A stretch of 64,000 bases of DNA from Proteles cristata cristata (lineage: Eukaryota > Chordata > Mammalia > Carnivora > Hyaenidae), in NCBI GenBank assembly GCA_017311185.1, contig JAESUZ010001739.1, positions 682,001-746,000 on the forward strand. The letters are read 5' to 3'. Each line of letters starts with the position of its first letter. The stretch's first letter is position 1. Under the pieces are notes generated by a model, which did not search any database, was not told the DNA's origin, and saw only the letters and a list, made by a program, of their open reading frames with translations. The position numbers and the translations under genes were made by a program. Below are positions 1 through 11,453 of the stretch, piece by piece.

Positions 1-44
1 TCTAGTCTCTTTACATGAAGTCAAAGGACTCTGGAAAGAGTGCT

Positions 45-150
45 ATACACATGCCAGACTCTGGAATGTGACCTTGGGAAGAGGTTAGATTTAACCTCTC
101 TAAATCCTCATCTCTTCATCTATGTGTTAGGGATCGTACAAGTATTGAAC
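45..150 (+). repeat. MIR SINE fragment
   Basis: The stretch reads like the MIR core: TGTGACCTTGGGAAG, then TTAACCTCTCTAAATCCTCA and CTTCATCTATG, in the order of the MIR consensus. It is an ancient mammalian SINE with many substitutions and no visible TSD. Confidence 0.6.
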
Positions 151-790
151 TCTGACATTGTGCTGAAGACTGGGGAGAAGGTCATATCTGAAAAGCTCTT
201 GGTCCAGTGCCAGGTTAGCACCCAGCAAACTGGATGTTCTGATTATTGATCTCATCTTTGCCTTACAGAACCTATAATGCAATCACTGACAGTTCTTCCA
301 GTTTGGTCTTATCTCAGCTGAGTGCTACACATTTGCTATGAAATGCTTTTAGAGCTTTGAAAAAATAACCATAGACCTTGTGCTGCAAACTATTACTGGG
401 GCAAATTTCATGTATTTGAAAGCTATATCATAATCTCCTCTATATACATCTAAAGCCTTCAGACTTGTCAAGTGGAAGGGATGGATTGAAACCAAAATGA
501 AATGAAATACAGGTAAAAACAAGGAATGGAACCAAGCACTACTGAATTCCATAACGAGTTCTAGCTTGATGGCACTGTTACACCAGGGGAAGGTTCTTCC
601 TTAGGCAAAGCCCCAGCTAGACCACTCTTGAGTCCCGACTTCACATCTCTCAACTCTGAGGGTCTGTGTATGAGTCATCAAGTGCAGGAGACTGACATTC
701 CTTCAGATGCTCACCTAAGTCCATAGCTCAGTGCCTGGCCAGGCCAGGCCAGTTTAGGTGTCCAAGAACTTAGAGAATAAAGGGATTAGA
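151..790. other. Intergenic DNA, nothing recognised
   Basis: No open frame with gene-like features, no RNA gene and no repeat family that I recognise. It lies about 12 kb downstream of the CCDC138 3' end. Confidence 0.5.
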
Positions 791-794
791 AAGA

Positions 795-868
795 GATGGA
801 GAGAGTGAGAGACAGAGAGAGAGAGAGAGACAGAGACAGAGAGAGAGAGAGACTGAGAGAGAGGAGGC
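795..868 (+). repeat. (GA)n simple repeat
   Basis: Purine-rich GAGA/GACA repeat. The serine/leucine-rich frames on its opposite strand are artefacts of this composition. Confidence 0.9.
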
Positions 869-2510
869 CCGAAAAGAGAGGGATGTGATGAACATGTGGC
901 ATCAGAGGAGTAAGGAGGATGGCATGAGGTGGGGGATGGGAGCAGACAGAGGAGGTTGGAGGAAGAGGAAGGAAGGGGTTGGGGGCTTCTTCTGTGATTA
1001 CACAGCAGATGGGTCCATAATGAGGGGAAGATTTGAATGGGTAAAGACAAGAGAGAGAGAAATAAAGCATACAGCTTTGGCCAATAACACCTTTCCAGAA
1101 GCTTCTGCTTTTAAAGTTCCACTCCTGAAATCCCTTTGCTGGCACAGGAAGGGATTTGAGACTGGTGTATATCCATCAGAAGGACCCCAGCCCTGCATTT
1201 TGCACACATTCCGCTGCTATCCTGTGGTCCTGTAATATCTACGTGGACTGGCTACAGTGGTGATAAAGATGGGCTCATTCTCATACACTGTGCCACCTGC
1301 ACAGCACTGCTTACTATCCACCCAGGGCTCTCCTTTACTTATCACAATAATCCTGTGAAATACCATCACAACTCTGGTTTTTTAATTTAAATAATATCTT
1401 TTGTGTGACTATAAGACATACATAAGTGCCCACCATGTAAATGCAGTGTAACATATAATAATACATTAGTATAAGGTGAATGTCTGCATAACTGTCTCTC
1501 ACTGCCAGCCCTCAGAAGGCCTCCAGTCACAAACCTCTCCCCAACCATGTACCTAACCCTCTATTTCCTAGATAAACAAACTGTGACTCGGAAATGCGAT
1601 CGGTTGGGATCATACCACCTGGACCCAAATGAAAACCTGTCATCTCCTTTACACCTCAAGCACTTTCCAGCCAATCTTCTGCTTCTAGAAACAAGACTAG
1701 GCTGTGCCTTTCCATATGCCACCCAAGCTGTCAGCTTCACCCCTGGACAAAAAGCAGCTCAACTGTCTGATGATCTGGAGGAGCCCCTCACCTGGAGCCT
1801 AGATGGTGAGAAATCAATTAGTCCCATGGCTCCAAGAAACACATGGCTATTTTTGTGGCAGGCCGAGAAGGAGAGGTATGAGTTGCTGCAGGCACAGGGG
1901 GGTTGAAGGAGGCAGGCTTGATTGTGTTTTTCTCTTGTGGCCCCGGTGCTCCAACAAGTACTCCTACAGAACATAAAACAATGGTGGTGAAGAGCTTTGC
2001 TCAGGCCTTCCTGAATCACTTTTTAAAATAGCCAACTAATACACACTTCTTCCCACCGTGTACCCCAGGACCCTGAGAGTCCTGGTCCTGTGTGGAATTC
2101 TGTTCCCTGTTCCAGTGACTGTGGTTATTCCTTGAACTTGGGCCAGGATGAAGTTCAACTTCAAGGGAAACCAGACCATCACTGTTGGGAGCTTGCCAGC
2201 GCAGGGATCTTTCACACATCACTCTCTGTCACTGAGGGAGCCCGGACAGCCTTTATACAATCTCATAAAGGTCCCTCATCAACACAGGCTCAGGGTCACC
2301 AAGCCCAAAAAAAATCCTACTGTTGGTATAATAGCAGCCTTACCTATGTCTGCATGATGGTGAAAAATATTTAGGGAAGAAGTTAACAGTGCACCTGCAG
2401 CACAATAGATAACTCAACTGGACATTTCCCTGTGCCCTTGGTCTCAAGCCTGCTATTTGCCACACTGAATTTCCAGTCTGAAAGCCAAGAGCATCACAGA
2501 AAGTAGGAGA
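869..2510. other. Intergenic DNA, no supported gene
   Basis: A 119-codon open frame at 1547-1906 (+) has no recognisable domain, no splice context and no family resemblance, so it is not called. Parts of 1285-1600 faintly resemble a degraded MIR (TCACAATAATCCTGTGAAAT) but are too diverged to call. Confidence 0.5.
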
Positions 2511-2511
2511 G

Positions 2512-2665
2512 GCTGAGTCTGCTATCCAGCTTTGCCTCTTACAGCTTACTTTTCTGAGCTTCATTTTCTGCATCAGGAGGATGGGAATTCTTCTATGATT
2601 CTTCTTCATGGGATGGTTGTGAGAACAGATGAGATCAAGTATGTGAATATGGTTGGAGACTGTAA
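2512..2665 (+). repeat. MIR SINE
   Basis: MIR-like order of motifs: TTTCTGAGCTTCATTTTCTG, then ATGGGAATTC, GGATGGTTGTGAGAACAGAT and GAGATCAAGTATGTGAA. These match the tail half of the MIR consensus on the plus strand. Confidence 0.6.
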
Positions 2666-3043
2666 AGATGGGTAGATTAGGAGTCCCAATCAGAGCCAGC
2701 ATTTCTTGCCACACAGCTGGTAGGGCTGCTTCCTGCTTGCATCCCCTTCCTGTGGGTGGGCTTATCACTGTGATTTTCAAAGGAGTCTGACCCGGGGAAT
2801 CTCTCCCTTACCCACCCTGATGCTGGTCAGTTCTCACCAGCAACAGCCAACACCTCACCTCGACCCTGACCATCCAAGGACTCAGACATTTCCACTGTGG
2901 ATTCATTACACAAAACACTTTGGAGGGCAGGGCTGCACAGCATATCCACTGTGCCATGTGCATTTATTTCTCTTTACAGAACCCCATGACTCTTCCCTTT
3001 CACAGACCACACCTAGAAAGTCCCTTCTTCCCCATGCCACAGC

Positions 3044-3116
3044 TATATGTGTGTATGTGTATATACACACATGTATATACAGAAATACTTGTGTATATAC
3101 ACACACACACACTACA
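3044..3116 (+). repeat. (TG/CA)n and TATA-rich simple repeat
   Basis: Alternating GTGTATGTGTATATACACAC runs, imperfect and partly palindromic. The overlapping cysteine/tyrosine-rich frames are artefacts. Confidence 0.85.
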
Positions 3117-3172
3117 CTACACTTAACACAAAATAGTGGAAGTGTTTTTTTTTTTTTTAAATCAGAAAGAAG

Positions 3173-3385
3173 CCTGGGTGGGTCAGTCAGTTAAGTGGCT
3201 GACTTTGACTCAGGTCATGATCTAAAGGTTTGTAGCTTCAAGCTCCGTGTTGGACTCTGCTGACAGCTTACAGCCTGGACACTGCTTTGGATTCTGGGGT
3301 CTCTGCCTCTCTCTGCCCCTCCCCTGCTCATGCTCTGTCTCTCTCTCTCTCTCTGAAAAATATATAAAGCATTAAATTTTTTTTT
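3173..3385 (+). mobile_element. Carnivore tRNA-Lys SINE
   Basis: Head GCCTGGGTGGGTCAGTCAG, B-box-like region, pyrimidine tract and A-rich tail. Flanked by a 14-bp TSD with one mismatch (AATCAGAAAGAAG at 3159-3172, AATCAGGAAGAAG at 3386-3398). Confidence 0.93.
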
Positions 3386-3414
3386 AATCAGGAAGAAGCT
3401 GAAGATGCCTTTTA

Positions 3415-3600
3415 CCACTATTGATTAATATTGTCCTAGAAGATCTTAAGACAGTAAACAAAAAAACATAAAGCAACAATAGCAAAGAGAAACACAATTA
3501 TTTGTAGATGATCTGATATTCTACCCAGAAAAATAAGTCAGTGAAAAATGTGAGCATTAATAAGAGAGATCAGGAAGGTGGCTGGATCAGAAATGAAACA
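3415..3600 (+). mobile_element. Old LINE-1 ORF2 fragment
   Basis: The plus strand reads TTATTTGTAGATGATCTGAT, an eroded version of the reverse-transcriptase F/V-A-D-D block, followed by AGAAAAATAAGTCAGTG. Very diverged; extents are approximate. Confidence 0.45.
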
Positions 3601-3984
3601 AGAATCAAGCACACACCTGTAGTTTGCTGACACATGGTGCTAGCATAGAGAAAGAGAGGCTCCCACACTTGGTCCCTATGGCTCCTTTCTGTTTACCCCC
3701 CTATTTCACCCCTCATTCACTACTGTGCTGGGTTTGGCTCCTATCACTTCATAAAATTTGATTTTTAATTTTTTAGAAATTTGGCAAGCCAGTTAATGTA
3801 CTGTTGGTAGCTTAAAACAGGCAACAGTGTATTTACATTTCTTTTCTTTTGAAGAGACTTCATTTTTTAGAGCAATGTAAGAGTGTTACACCACAGAAAT
3901 TGGCAAAGGCCACATACAGATCAGGGCATAGGACTATCCTCATCTCTGTCTGCCCTTTCACTGCAGTATCGTCAGGCCTGAGGC

Positions 3985-4145
3985 TTGGTTCCTCATCTGG
4001 AATGACCTGAGAAGCTTTAAAACATACCCAAGACAATTAAATCTGACACCTGAGGTGGGGGAGGGAGGTGCCCAGGCATCAGTACTTTTGTTTAAAAGCC
4101 AGAACCCACGTGATAAGAATGGACAGCCAACATTAAAAATTACTG
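3985..4145 (+). mobile_element. MER5-like hAT DNA transposon remnant
   Basis: Order of motifs resembles MER5: TCATCTGGAATGACCTGAGA, GCTTTAAAACA, then GGTGGGGGAGGGAGG and CAGGCATCAGTACTTTTGTT. Non-autonomous and ancient. Confidence 0.5.
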
Positions 4146-4149
4146 CATT

Positions 4150-5105
4150 AGATGGAATTGCTGGAAAATGGCAAGGACCTAACACAGATGTCAACCTATC
4201 CTCCAGCTGTGGACATAGGAGAGAATAAGATCAATGGCTTTCACATTTTTGTGATAAAAAATTGTTAGAACATACTGCCAATTACATACACGTGTGTGCA
4301 TAAATTTATAAATTGTGTAGATATACAAAAACACCTTTAAACAAAACCAAAAGATTTTAAAATGGAAATAGAAGTTCCACTACTTTCTTTCTGCACCCCA
4401 GAAAATCAACTTGTGTATCTATTGGAATGAATATGCCTCCTATTTGAAGACCACTAACTTGGACCAACATCTTCATGGCTCTGTGAATGCATCTGGGCCA
4501 GGTATGTAACATGCATGATGGTGCATACACAATCTGAATGGTCTGGATAGCGCACATTCACTTCCAGCGCAAGTACCCAAAAACTAAAACAAAAACAAAA
4601 AACCAGAATGGGAGATGTGACACCATCTGGAAGTCTTGGAAAAGAAAAATATTTATGAAAATTAATAGTCCCCAAAGCGACAAGAATAGAAAGTCCTAAT
4701 AAAAAGAAGTCATTATGATGAGTAAGTAAAATTATTAGACAAAAAGAAAGATAGGTTCAATGGAGAAGATTTTTGGAGAAACAAAAAATACAATTTAATA
4801 ACATAAACCTTCACTGTCAACAGTAAGATCAGTCCTGAAGAGAAAACTTGAAAACTTCTCCAAGAATAGAGAAAAAAAGGATAAAGAGGACAAAGATGAG
4901 AGGAAAAAAATAAAAGCTATAAAAATAGGGATAAGACCTAAAATGCATGAATATTTCAAAAGAAAAACTAGAAAAATTGGAACAGAATAAATAATCCAAC
5001 ATGATTAAAGAAAGTATTCTAAGATTAACAGGTAAAGAAAGGTACAGATCTAAGTAATTACCATGTTTCAAACAAAATAAAGAGCCCCTGGATATACTAT
5101 GAGTG
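4150..5105. other. A-rich intergenic DNA, possibly HAL1/L1 ORF1-derived
   Basis: No gene seen. The A-rich plus strand at about 4790-5070, with AAA/GAA-type codons, suggests an eroded ORF1 of an old LINE-1 or HAL1, but no motif confirms it. Confidence 0.3.
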
Positions 5106-6092
5106 AATTTCCAAGTTTAAATAAATGTTGTTTACTACTTTGTTCCACTTCTTAAAGGAACAAAATTCAACCTGGCCAGGGACTTTTTACTACTTTTCAC
5201 TCCTACTAATACGGTACGTTGTGTTGTCTTTTTCTTGGGGACAATCAACCTTGTCAGAGATTTGCTTTAGTCTTCCAAAGCACCATCTTTCAGCATTGAT
5301 CCTTTGTTACATTGCTTTTTTATCTTTTTAATATCCCTTCCTTCCCCTTTATTTATACTTACTTTGTTGTTCTTATTCCATCTTCTCAATATGTTTGGTT
5401 CACATATTTTCAGCTTTCTTCCTTTCTGATAATCCAACCCCACCTTTCTGTGTAACAATTACTTCAGTTAACTGCATAATACAAGGTCTGGTAAGTAGCA
5501 TATATATCATTGTTTAAAGTATTTTCTAATTTCTGGTATAATTTTTTGATCTTTCAGTTATTTAAAAGAATGTCAATGCTCTAAATGTATGAGTGTTTAC
5601 ATTATCTTATTGTTACTGACCTCTAACAACTGCACATGGTCAGAAAATGCACTCTTTCTGAAATTGGTTATTGAAACTTAAGACTTGATTTATGGCCTAA
5701 TACATGGTTAATTGTTGGAAATGTTCTGTGCACATGTGAAGAATGTGTATTTTGTTCAGTCAACATTCTATATACTCTTATATTAAGCTTATTGTCTTGT
5801 TCAAATCTTTTATATGCTTAATACTTTTTATGACATGATTTACTGATTAATGAAAGAGATGTATGAAAAACTTCCCTGACAATAATGACTTATTTCTGGT
5901 TTTTAAAAATTATTTATACTTTGTATTTTGGATTTGTACCACCTTTTTTTTTTTCTTTTTTCTTTCTTTCTTTTTGGAGGGGGGATATGTCTTGTCCATA
6001 TATCTTTTTTCTCCCACTGTTTTATTTTCATTCTTTCTGTGTCCTTATGTTTTTAGAATGGCTATTGAAAACAATTTATAGCTGGATTTTTA

Positions 6093-6299
6093 TTTTATTT
6101 ATTTATTATTTATTTATTTAATGTTTTATTTATTTCTAGGAGAGAGAGAGAGAGACAGCGTGAGCAGGGGAGGGTCAGAGAGAGAGGGAGTCACAGCCTG
6201 AAACAGGCTCCAGGTTCTCAGGGCTCGAACCCACGAATCGCGAGATCATGACCTAAGTGAAAGTCGGACGCTTAACCAACTAAGCCACCCAGGCGCCCC
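6093..6299 (-). mobile_element. Carnivore tRNA-Lys SINE, young-type variant
   Basis: Reverse complement begins with the standard head and carries TTTCACTTAGG and GTGACTCCC-type variants. Flanked by TATAGCTGGATTTTTA (6077-6092) and TATAGCTCGATTTTTA (6300-6315), a 16-bp TSD with one mismatch. Preceded on the plus strand by a TTTATTTATT tail. Confidence 0.93.
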
Positions 6300-6604
6300 T
6301 ATAGCTCGATTTTTAAAATCCACTCCAATAATCATTGCCTCAACTGGTGAGTTTAACCCATTTATATGGATTGTGATTACTGATATAATTGGATTAATTT
6401 CTACTATCTTATTTTGTATGTATTTCCTTTTCTCCCTTGCTTTTTTTTTAATGCCTTCATTGGTAGAGTCCTCTATAGTCCTCTTTTATTAGTATAGAAA
6501 TTATTGTTTTTAATCTTTTGGTTGTTTTTCTAGAAATTTTAACATCATGTTTAATTTAAAAGTCTGAGTTACCTTGCTAAGCGACATAATAACATTTTAA
6601 CTCT

Positions 6605-6821
6605 GGAGTGCCTGGGTGCCTCAGTTAAGCGTCCTACTTTAGCTCTGGTCATGATCTCACCATTAGTGAGCTCAAGCCCCACGTCAGGAACTGGGCTGAC
6701 AGCTCGGAACCCGGAGCCTGCTTTGGATTCTGTGTCCCTCTCTCTTGGCCCTTCCCGTTTTCACTCTTGTCTCTCTCGCTGTCTCAAAAATAAATAAACA
6801 TTAAAAAAAAAAAACCAAAAG
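6605..6821 (+). mobile_element. Carnivore tRNA-Lys SINE
   Basis: Full head-to-tail SINE with an AAATAAATAAACATT A-rich tail. Perfect 14-bp TSD AACATTTTAACTCT at 6591-6604 and 6822-6835. Confidence 0.95.
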
Positions 6822-8050
6822 AACATTTTAACTCTAATTCTAGTTACTGCATTCCTGAGCTGCTGTTCTTTTCTTGAAGTTTCTTTTCTAACTAAATTAA
6901 ATATGGCTATTTCATAAGTTGTTTCAGTCACGTTTACCATTTTCTTTGCTGTGTCATTTCACCTCTTCAACTTCCTGAGACCATTTTGCTTCTTCCTAAA
7001 GTACATCCTTTAGAAATTCCCTTAAATGTAGTTTATTGGTAGTAAATATTTAATTTGGTTTCCCTGAAATGTCTTTATCTTGCTACTGTTCTTGAAAGAT
7101 ATTTTGAGGAGTAGGAAAACTCTAGTTACACAGTCATTATTCTTTAGTGCATTAAAAATATTCCACCATTTAATGGACCAGTTGTTGTTTAAAGTCATTT
7201 TTGATCTACTTTGCCCTTTTGAAATTAATCTGTCTCTGGCTGTTTTTAAGTTTTTACTCTTTGTTGTTCTTTCATTTTCTATCAATATGATATTTTTAGA
7301 TATAGATATCTTTGTATTTATTTTTCTGTTAACTCATTTGGGTTCTTGAACTGGGGATTCATATTTCTCATCAGTTCTCAATAATTTATTCTCAGTCATT
7401 ATCACTTTTTCACGCATTATCTCTGCCCTATTCCCTCCTTCTGGAACCCATTTAACATGTATATTAGATCTTCTTATGCTTTATCCTTCATTTATTACAT
7501 CTTTTAGATTTTTCTTGTTTCTTTATAGCCATTCTGTATAATTTCCGACCAATTTTCTTTTAAACCATATCCACTGAATTTCTAATTCAGTATTTTCATT
7601 TCTATTAAGTTACTTCTCAAAATTTTCTAATCAATTTATCTTTTGTTTCTTCATTATATTTCTAATGACCTCATTTCTTTAAACCTATTGAACATACTTT
7701 ATGTTGTATTTTGATATCTCAGTTGTGAGTCTATTGTGTTATTTATAATTTCTGCTCTCACTTATAGCCTTGTGTGTGTGTTTATTGTGAACTCATGTTG
7801 CTCTGCAACTTATCTGAGTAAATTTCTAAGGTCTGGGATGCTTCCAACTGGCACCTAAGGGTAACCAGTCTGGGACTCATTTCAACCAGATTCTCTGCTT
7901 AACTGTTTTCACTGCCGACAAATTCAAGTCCCATGTCCATGTAAATGTGGACAGGTAATTAGGAATTCCAGGAGAGATTTTCCAAGAGTCAAAGCTAAGA
8001 CAGGCATTTCCACTTTCTCCCTCTACAGAATAGGGATTTCCCTAATTCTA

Positions 8051-8570
8051 CCATACACACTGTCCTTCGGGAGTCCTAACTTTATGCAGGGATCAATGGT
8101 TCAATCTACTATCTTGATTGTTGCAAGTCTTTGCCTTCTGTCACATATGCCTGCCCTGGCTACTAGGGATTGGCAGTTACCTGAGGGGAAACACTGGGCT
8201 CCAGTCCTCAATTACCCTTTTGATTTTATATTCGTCATCATTTCTGGCCCCCTACTATTTTTTTACTTTGCCATCTGCTCTGGTGTGTGTGTGTGTATAT
8301 CAACATTCTTAGCTATACTGCACTTGGGAGGGTAAGTGTAGCACACCACACTGCTACACTATTAACTATTTAACTTTATGTACTTTAGAAGTTATTTCTT
8401 CTCTTACTCCCGTAGAATTTGGATGTTGGGAGAAAAGACAAATGCATGGCCATGAGCCACAAGTATAATATGGGTAAAAATCTAGCATTGACTTTTGTTG
8501 CCATTATCCCCCTTCATATAGCAGATTAAGTTCCAGTCATAGCAGTAATAGTGGCTTAGTTTAGCCTCTC
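8051..8570. other. Intergenic DNA, nothing recognised
   Basis: No supported gene. Contains a short (GT) run at 8283-8300. An 83-codon open frame here lacks any recognisable feature. Confidence 0.4.
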
Positions 8571-8571
8571 A

Positions 8572-8735
8572 GGTCTCCCTGAGCCTGTTTCTTTTCCAGT
8601 TTGTAAAATTGCAATGATTATAAAATCCACCTCAAAGTTCTTATAAGAATTAAATCATACATGTAAAAAACTTAGCTCAGCGTCCAGTACTTAAAACAAG
8701 TTAACAAATATCAGCTATGGTTATTTTAAAAAACT
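8572..8735 (+). repeat. MIR SINE
   Basis: Near-complete 3' half of MIR: GAGCCTGTTTC, TTTGTAAAATTGCAATGATT, AGAATTAAATCATACATGTA and CTTAGCTCAGCGTCCAGTAC, in consensus order. Confidence 0.75.
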
Positions 8736-9712
8736 TCTTTCTCTAATATTGCTTGATTATTTTAAGTCCAGATAAGCTTGAGAATAATTTTTTTTTCAAT
8801 TTCTAAAAAGAATTCTTTTGGAATTCTGACTGAAATTAATTTTGGTTGAAATATAGGAAGTAATTTGGGGAGATTTGACATCTCAATAAAATCAAGTCTC
8901 TTCATCCAGAAACATGGTTTGTCATGAAGTCTTCTTTGATATTCTTCAGCAAACTTTTGGCAGTCCCTCTTTAGGTTCTGAACATTTGTTTGTTTCATAT
9001 TTTATAAAGGTTTACTTTTAAATGCATTATTGTAAGTAAAAATAATTTCTCATTAGTTATTGTTGGAATGTATAAAAGCTTTTGCTTTTAATATGTTTAT
9101 TTTACAACTGGGTAACTTGCTGAAGTTTTATAAGAATCCTACCATTTTCCAGATAATCACAATATCAGCAAATTGTTGTTTTTTTCCTTTCCCAAAGTTA
9201 CACTTCCTTAGTGGAGTCCTTAATTTTATTCCTAACCTTAAAAATGTATGCAGTGCTTCATAAATGTTATTGATTTCATATTCCTTTAAGCATATGTCAG
9301 AGATAGAAGTTGAATTATAACCTTTTAAAGCATTTATTAAGACAACTGGGTGACTTTTCTCCTTTACTATAAAAATACACTAAAATATATTATTCTTAAC
9401 AGAAAGCCAACAGTGTATTTCTAGAATGCATGCTATCCTACTTGGTCGTGGATTATTCTGGTGATAAATGATTAGTATTGATTTGTTAATAATTCTTTAG
9501 ACTTTTCAATCTATTAAATTCTTTCCTACTTCTTTTGACAATTCTTGCTACTGGGCTCATGCTAACTGTATAAAATGAATTAGGAAGCTTCTTCTACATT
9601 CTGGGACAGTTTAAATAGCTTTAAATATTTTCAGCTTGAAATGTTAAAACAATTAACTCTCCTGTAAAACACTGGACTTGATGTCATTTTTTTTTTTTTT
9701 TTAAAGAATTCT

Positions 9713-9918
9713 GGGATGCCTGGGTGGCTCAGTTGGTTAAATGTCCAACTCTTGATTCTGTCTCAGGTCATGATTTCATAGTTGTGAGATCAAGCCCTGC
9801 TTAGGGTTCTGCACTGACAGGAGGAAGCCTGCTTGGGGCTCTCTCTCTCTCCCCTCTGGCCCTCCTCTGCTCTCACACATGCATGCACACACCTCTCTCT
9901 CAAAATAAATAAACTTAA
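9713..9918 (+). mobile_element. Carnivore tRNA-Lys SINE
   Basis: GGGATGCCTGGGTGGCTCAG head, pyrimidine tract and AAATAAATAAACTT tail. A weak candidate TSD is AAAGAATTCT/AAAGAAGTCT. Confidence 0.9.
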
Positions 9919-9974
9919 AAAGAAGTCTTCCACAATTTTATCAAAGACTTCAATGATTTCCTATTGCATAATTC

Positions 9975-10154
9975 TTTAAATGTTTTATTTTTGAGAGAGA
10001 CAGAGACAGAGTGTGAGTGGGGGCGGGCCAGAGAGGGAGACAAAATCTGAAGCAGGCTCCAGGCTTTGAACTGTCAGCACAGAAAAACTCACGAACTGTG
10101 AGATCATGACCTGAGCTGAAGTTGAGACATTTAACCGAGACACCCCAATGCCCC
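9975..10154 (-). mobile_element. Carnivore tRNA-Lys SINE
   Basis: Tail TTTTATTTTTGAGAGAGA on the left and head remnant CACCCCAATGCCCC on the right. Imperfect TSD ATTGCATAATTCT / ACTGCATATTTCT. Confidence 0.88.
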
Positions 10155-10563
10155 ATACTGCATATTTCTCGATATGATTTTTATAAGTTGTTTTCTGGAA
10201 AATAGTTTATTTCATTCAGATTTTTAAATTTCTCAGAACAGGGTAATACAGAATATATAATTTTAAAATATTTTTATTTATCCTAATAAATACTTCCATT
10301 CTTTACAAGTTCCTGGCTTCTATTTTTGGCTATGAATATGTATTTTATTTTTCTTCTTCAGTGTTTTGAGAATATCGATCCTGCCTTTAATTTTAATAGT
10401 AGTTACCTTGACATTTTCCAAAAACATGCCTTTATCCTTCTTTTCTCTAATTGTCAAAGTTATTTTGATATGGAACATTTTGACTCTATTTCTCATGAAA
10501 ATATGGAAAACTTTACCCACTAGCTCTTCCATCTGTGCTTTGATCTCTGGGGTCCATTAATTC

Positions 10564-10776
10564 TTTTTTTAAATTTTTAAAAATGTTTATTTCTGAGAGA
10601 GACACAGCATGAGCAGGGGAGGGGCAGAGAGAGAGGAAGACACAGAATCTGAAGCAGTCTCCAGGGTCTGAGCTCGCTGTCAGCACAGAACTTGACGCGA
10701 GTCTCGAACCCACTAACCATGAGAACGTGACCTAAACTGAAGTCGGACGCTTAACTGACTGTGCCAACCAGGCGCC
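10564..10776 (-). mobile_element. Carnivore tRNA-Lys SINE
   Basis: Antisense tail AATGTTTATTTCTGAGAGAG on the left, head CCAACCAGGCGCCC on the right. Imperfect TSD CATTAATTCT / CATTAAGTCT. Confidence 0.9.
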
Positions 10777-10887
10777 CTCATTAAGTCTCCGCTTTTAACA
10801 TCAGTTAATACAGTTTATCCAAATACCACTAAATTGCTTTTCTCATTATTTATCCTTTTGAACAATTTAACATTTCACTCCATTTTA

Positions 10888-11101
10888 ACTTTTTCTAATG
10901 TTTTATTTATTTCTGAGAGAGAAAGAGACAGCGTGAGCAGGTGAGGATCAGCGAGGGAGGGAGACACAGAATCTGAAGCAGGCTCCAGGCTCTGAACTAG
11001 CTGTCAACACTGAGCTCCACGCGGGGCTCGAACCCGTGAACCATGACACCATGACCTGAACCAAAGTCGAATGCTCAACCGACTGAGCCACCCAGGTGCC
11101 C
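10888..11101 (-). mobile_element. Carnivore tRNA-Lys SINE with perfect TSD
   Basis: Antisense SINE ending GAGCCACCCAGGTGCCC. Flanked by a perfect 17-bp TSD, CATTTCACTCCATTTTA, at 10871-10887 and 11102-11118. Confidence 0.96.
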
Positions 11102-11217
11102 CATTTCACTCCATTTTATAAAGAGATTTATAATTACTTAAATTTATTTATGTTTACATGGTTTCAGTTTCAGCACAGTCTTGTGGTATGAGGTGGATTT
11201 AATAAACCCAATTTTCC

Positions 11218-11436
11218 GGGGCGCCTGGGTGACTTAGTCGGTTGAGCGTCCGACTTTCGCTTAGGTCATGATCTCGCGGTTCGTGGGTTCGAGCCCCGCG
11301 TCGGGCTCTGTGCTGACTGCCAGCTCAGAGCCTGGAGCCTGTTTCAGTCTGTGACTCCCTCTCTCTGGCCCTCCCCTGCTCACGCTGTCTCTCTCTCTCC
11401 TAGAAATAATAAATTAAAAAAAAATTAAAAAAAATA
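11218..11436 (+). mobile_element. Young-subfamily carnivore SINE
   Basis: Carries the variant set GACTTTCGCTTAGG, GACTGCCAGCTC, CAGTCTGTGACTCCC and CTCCTAGAAATAA shared with the copies at 31262, 40462, 41461, 45545 and 53243. TSD of 17 bp with one mismatch, AATAAACCCAATTTTCC (11201-11217) / AATAAACCAAATTTTCC (11437-11453). Confidence 0.96.
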
Positions 11437-11453
11437 AATAAACCAAATTTTCC

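Larger units (their letters stand above)
5110..8050 (-). mobile_element. Ancient LINE-1 (L1M/HAL1 type), interrupted
   Basis: The T-rich plus strand is antisense LINE-1. GAAGAATGTGTATTTTGTTC near 5741 is the antisense of the endonuclease region. TTTAACCCATTTATATGGAT near 6353 is the start of ORF2. 7020-7520 resembles the ORF1/5' part (ACCCATTTAACATGTATATT). Interrupted by SINEs at 6093-6299 and 6605-6821. All frames are broken. Boundaries are approximate and more than one insertion may be involved. Confidence 0.6.
8750..10560 (-). mobile_element. Ancient LINE-1 ORF2 remnant, interrupted by SINEs
   Basis: Antisense reading at 8762-8998 resembles LINE-1 ORF2 downstream of the RT core (FWMKRLDFIEMSNLPK, then a PKEFFLEIEKKIILKLIW stretch like the usual FFxxIExxIxxFIW). 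TTTATAAGAATCCTACCATT and ATAAAATGAATTAGGAAGC are also L1-like. SINEs at 9713-9918 and 9975-10154 split it. Frames are broken throughout. Confidence 0.6.

Noticed and set aside
786..1145. Serine/leucine-rich open frames opposite the (GA)n tract
   Set aside because: They are translations of a simple repeat.
1547..1906. 119-codon open frame on the plus strand
   Set aside because: No domain, no family resemblance, no splice signals and no coding-like features that I can see. Length alone is not enough in 64 kb of mammalian DNA.
1..3000. Possible 3'UTR of a convergent neighbour gene (EDAR in human)
   Set aside because: Position and orientation would fit, but no sequence feature supports it.
11223..11300. 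tRNA-like heads of the SINEs as possible tRNA genes
   Set aside because: They resemble tRNA-Lys with A- and B-box motifs but lack a proper cloverleaf acceptor stem and continue into SINE bodies; they are SINE promoters, not tRNA genes.
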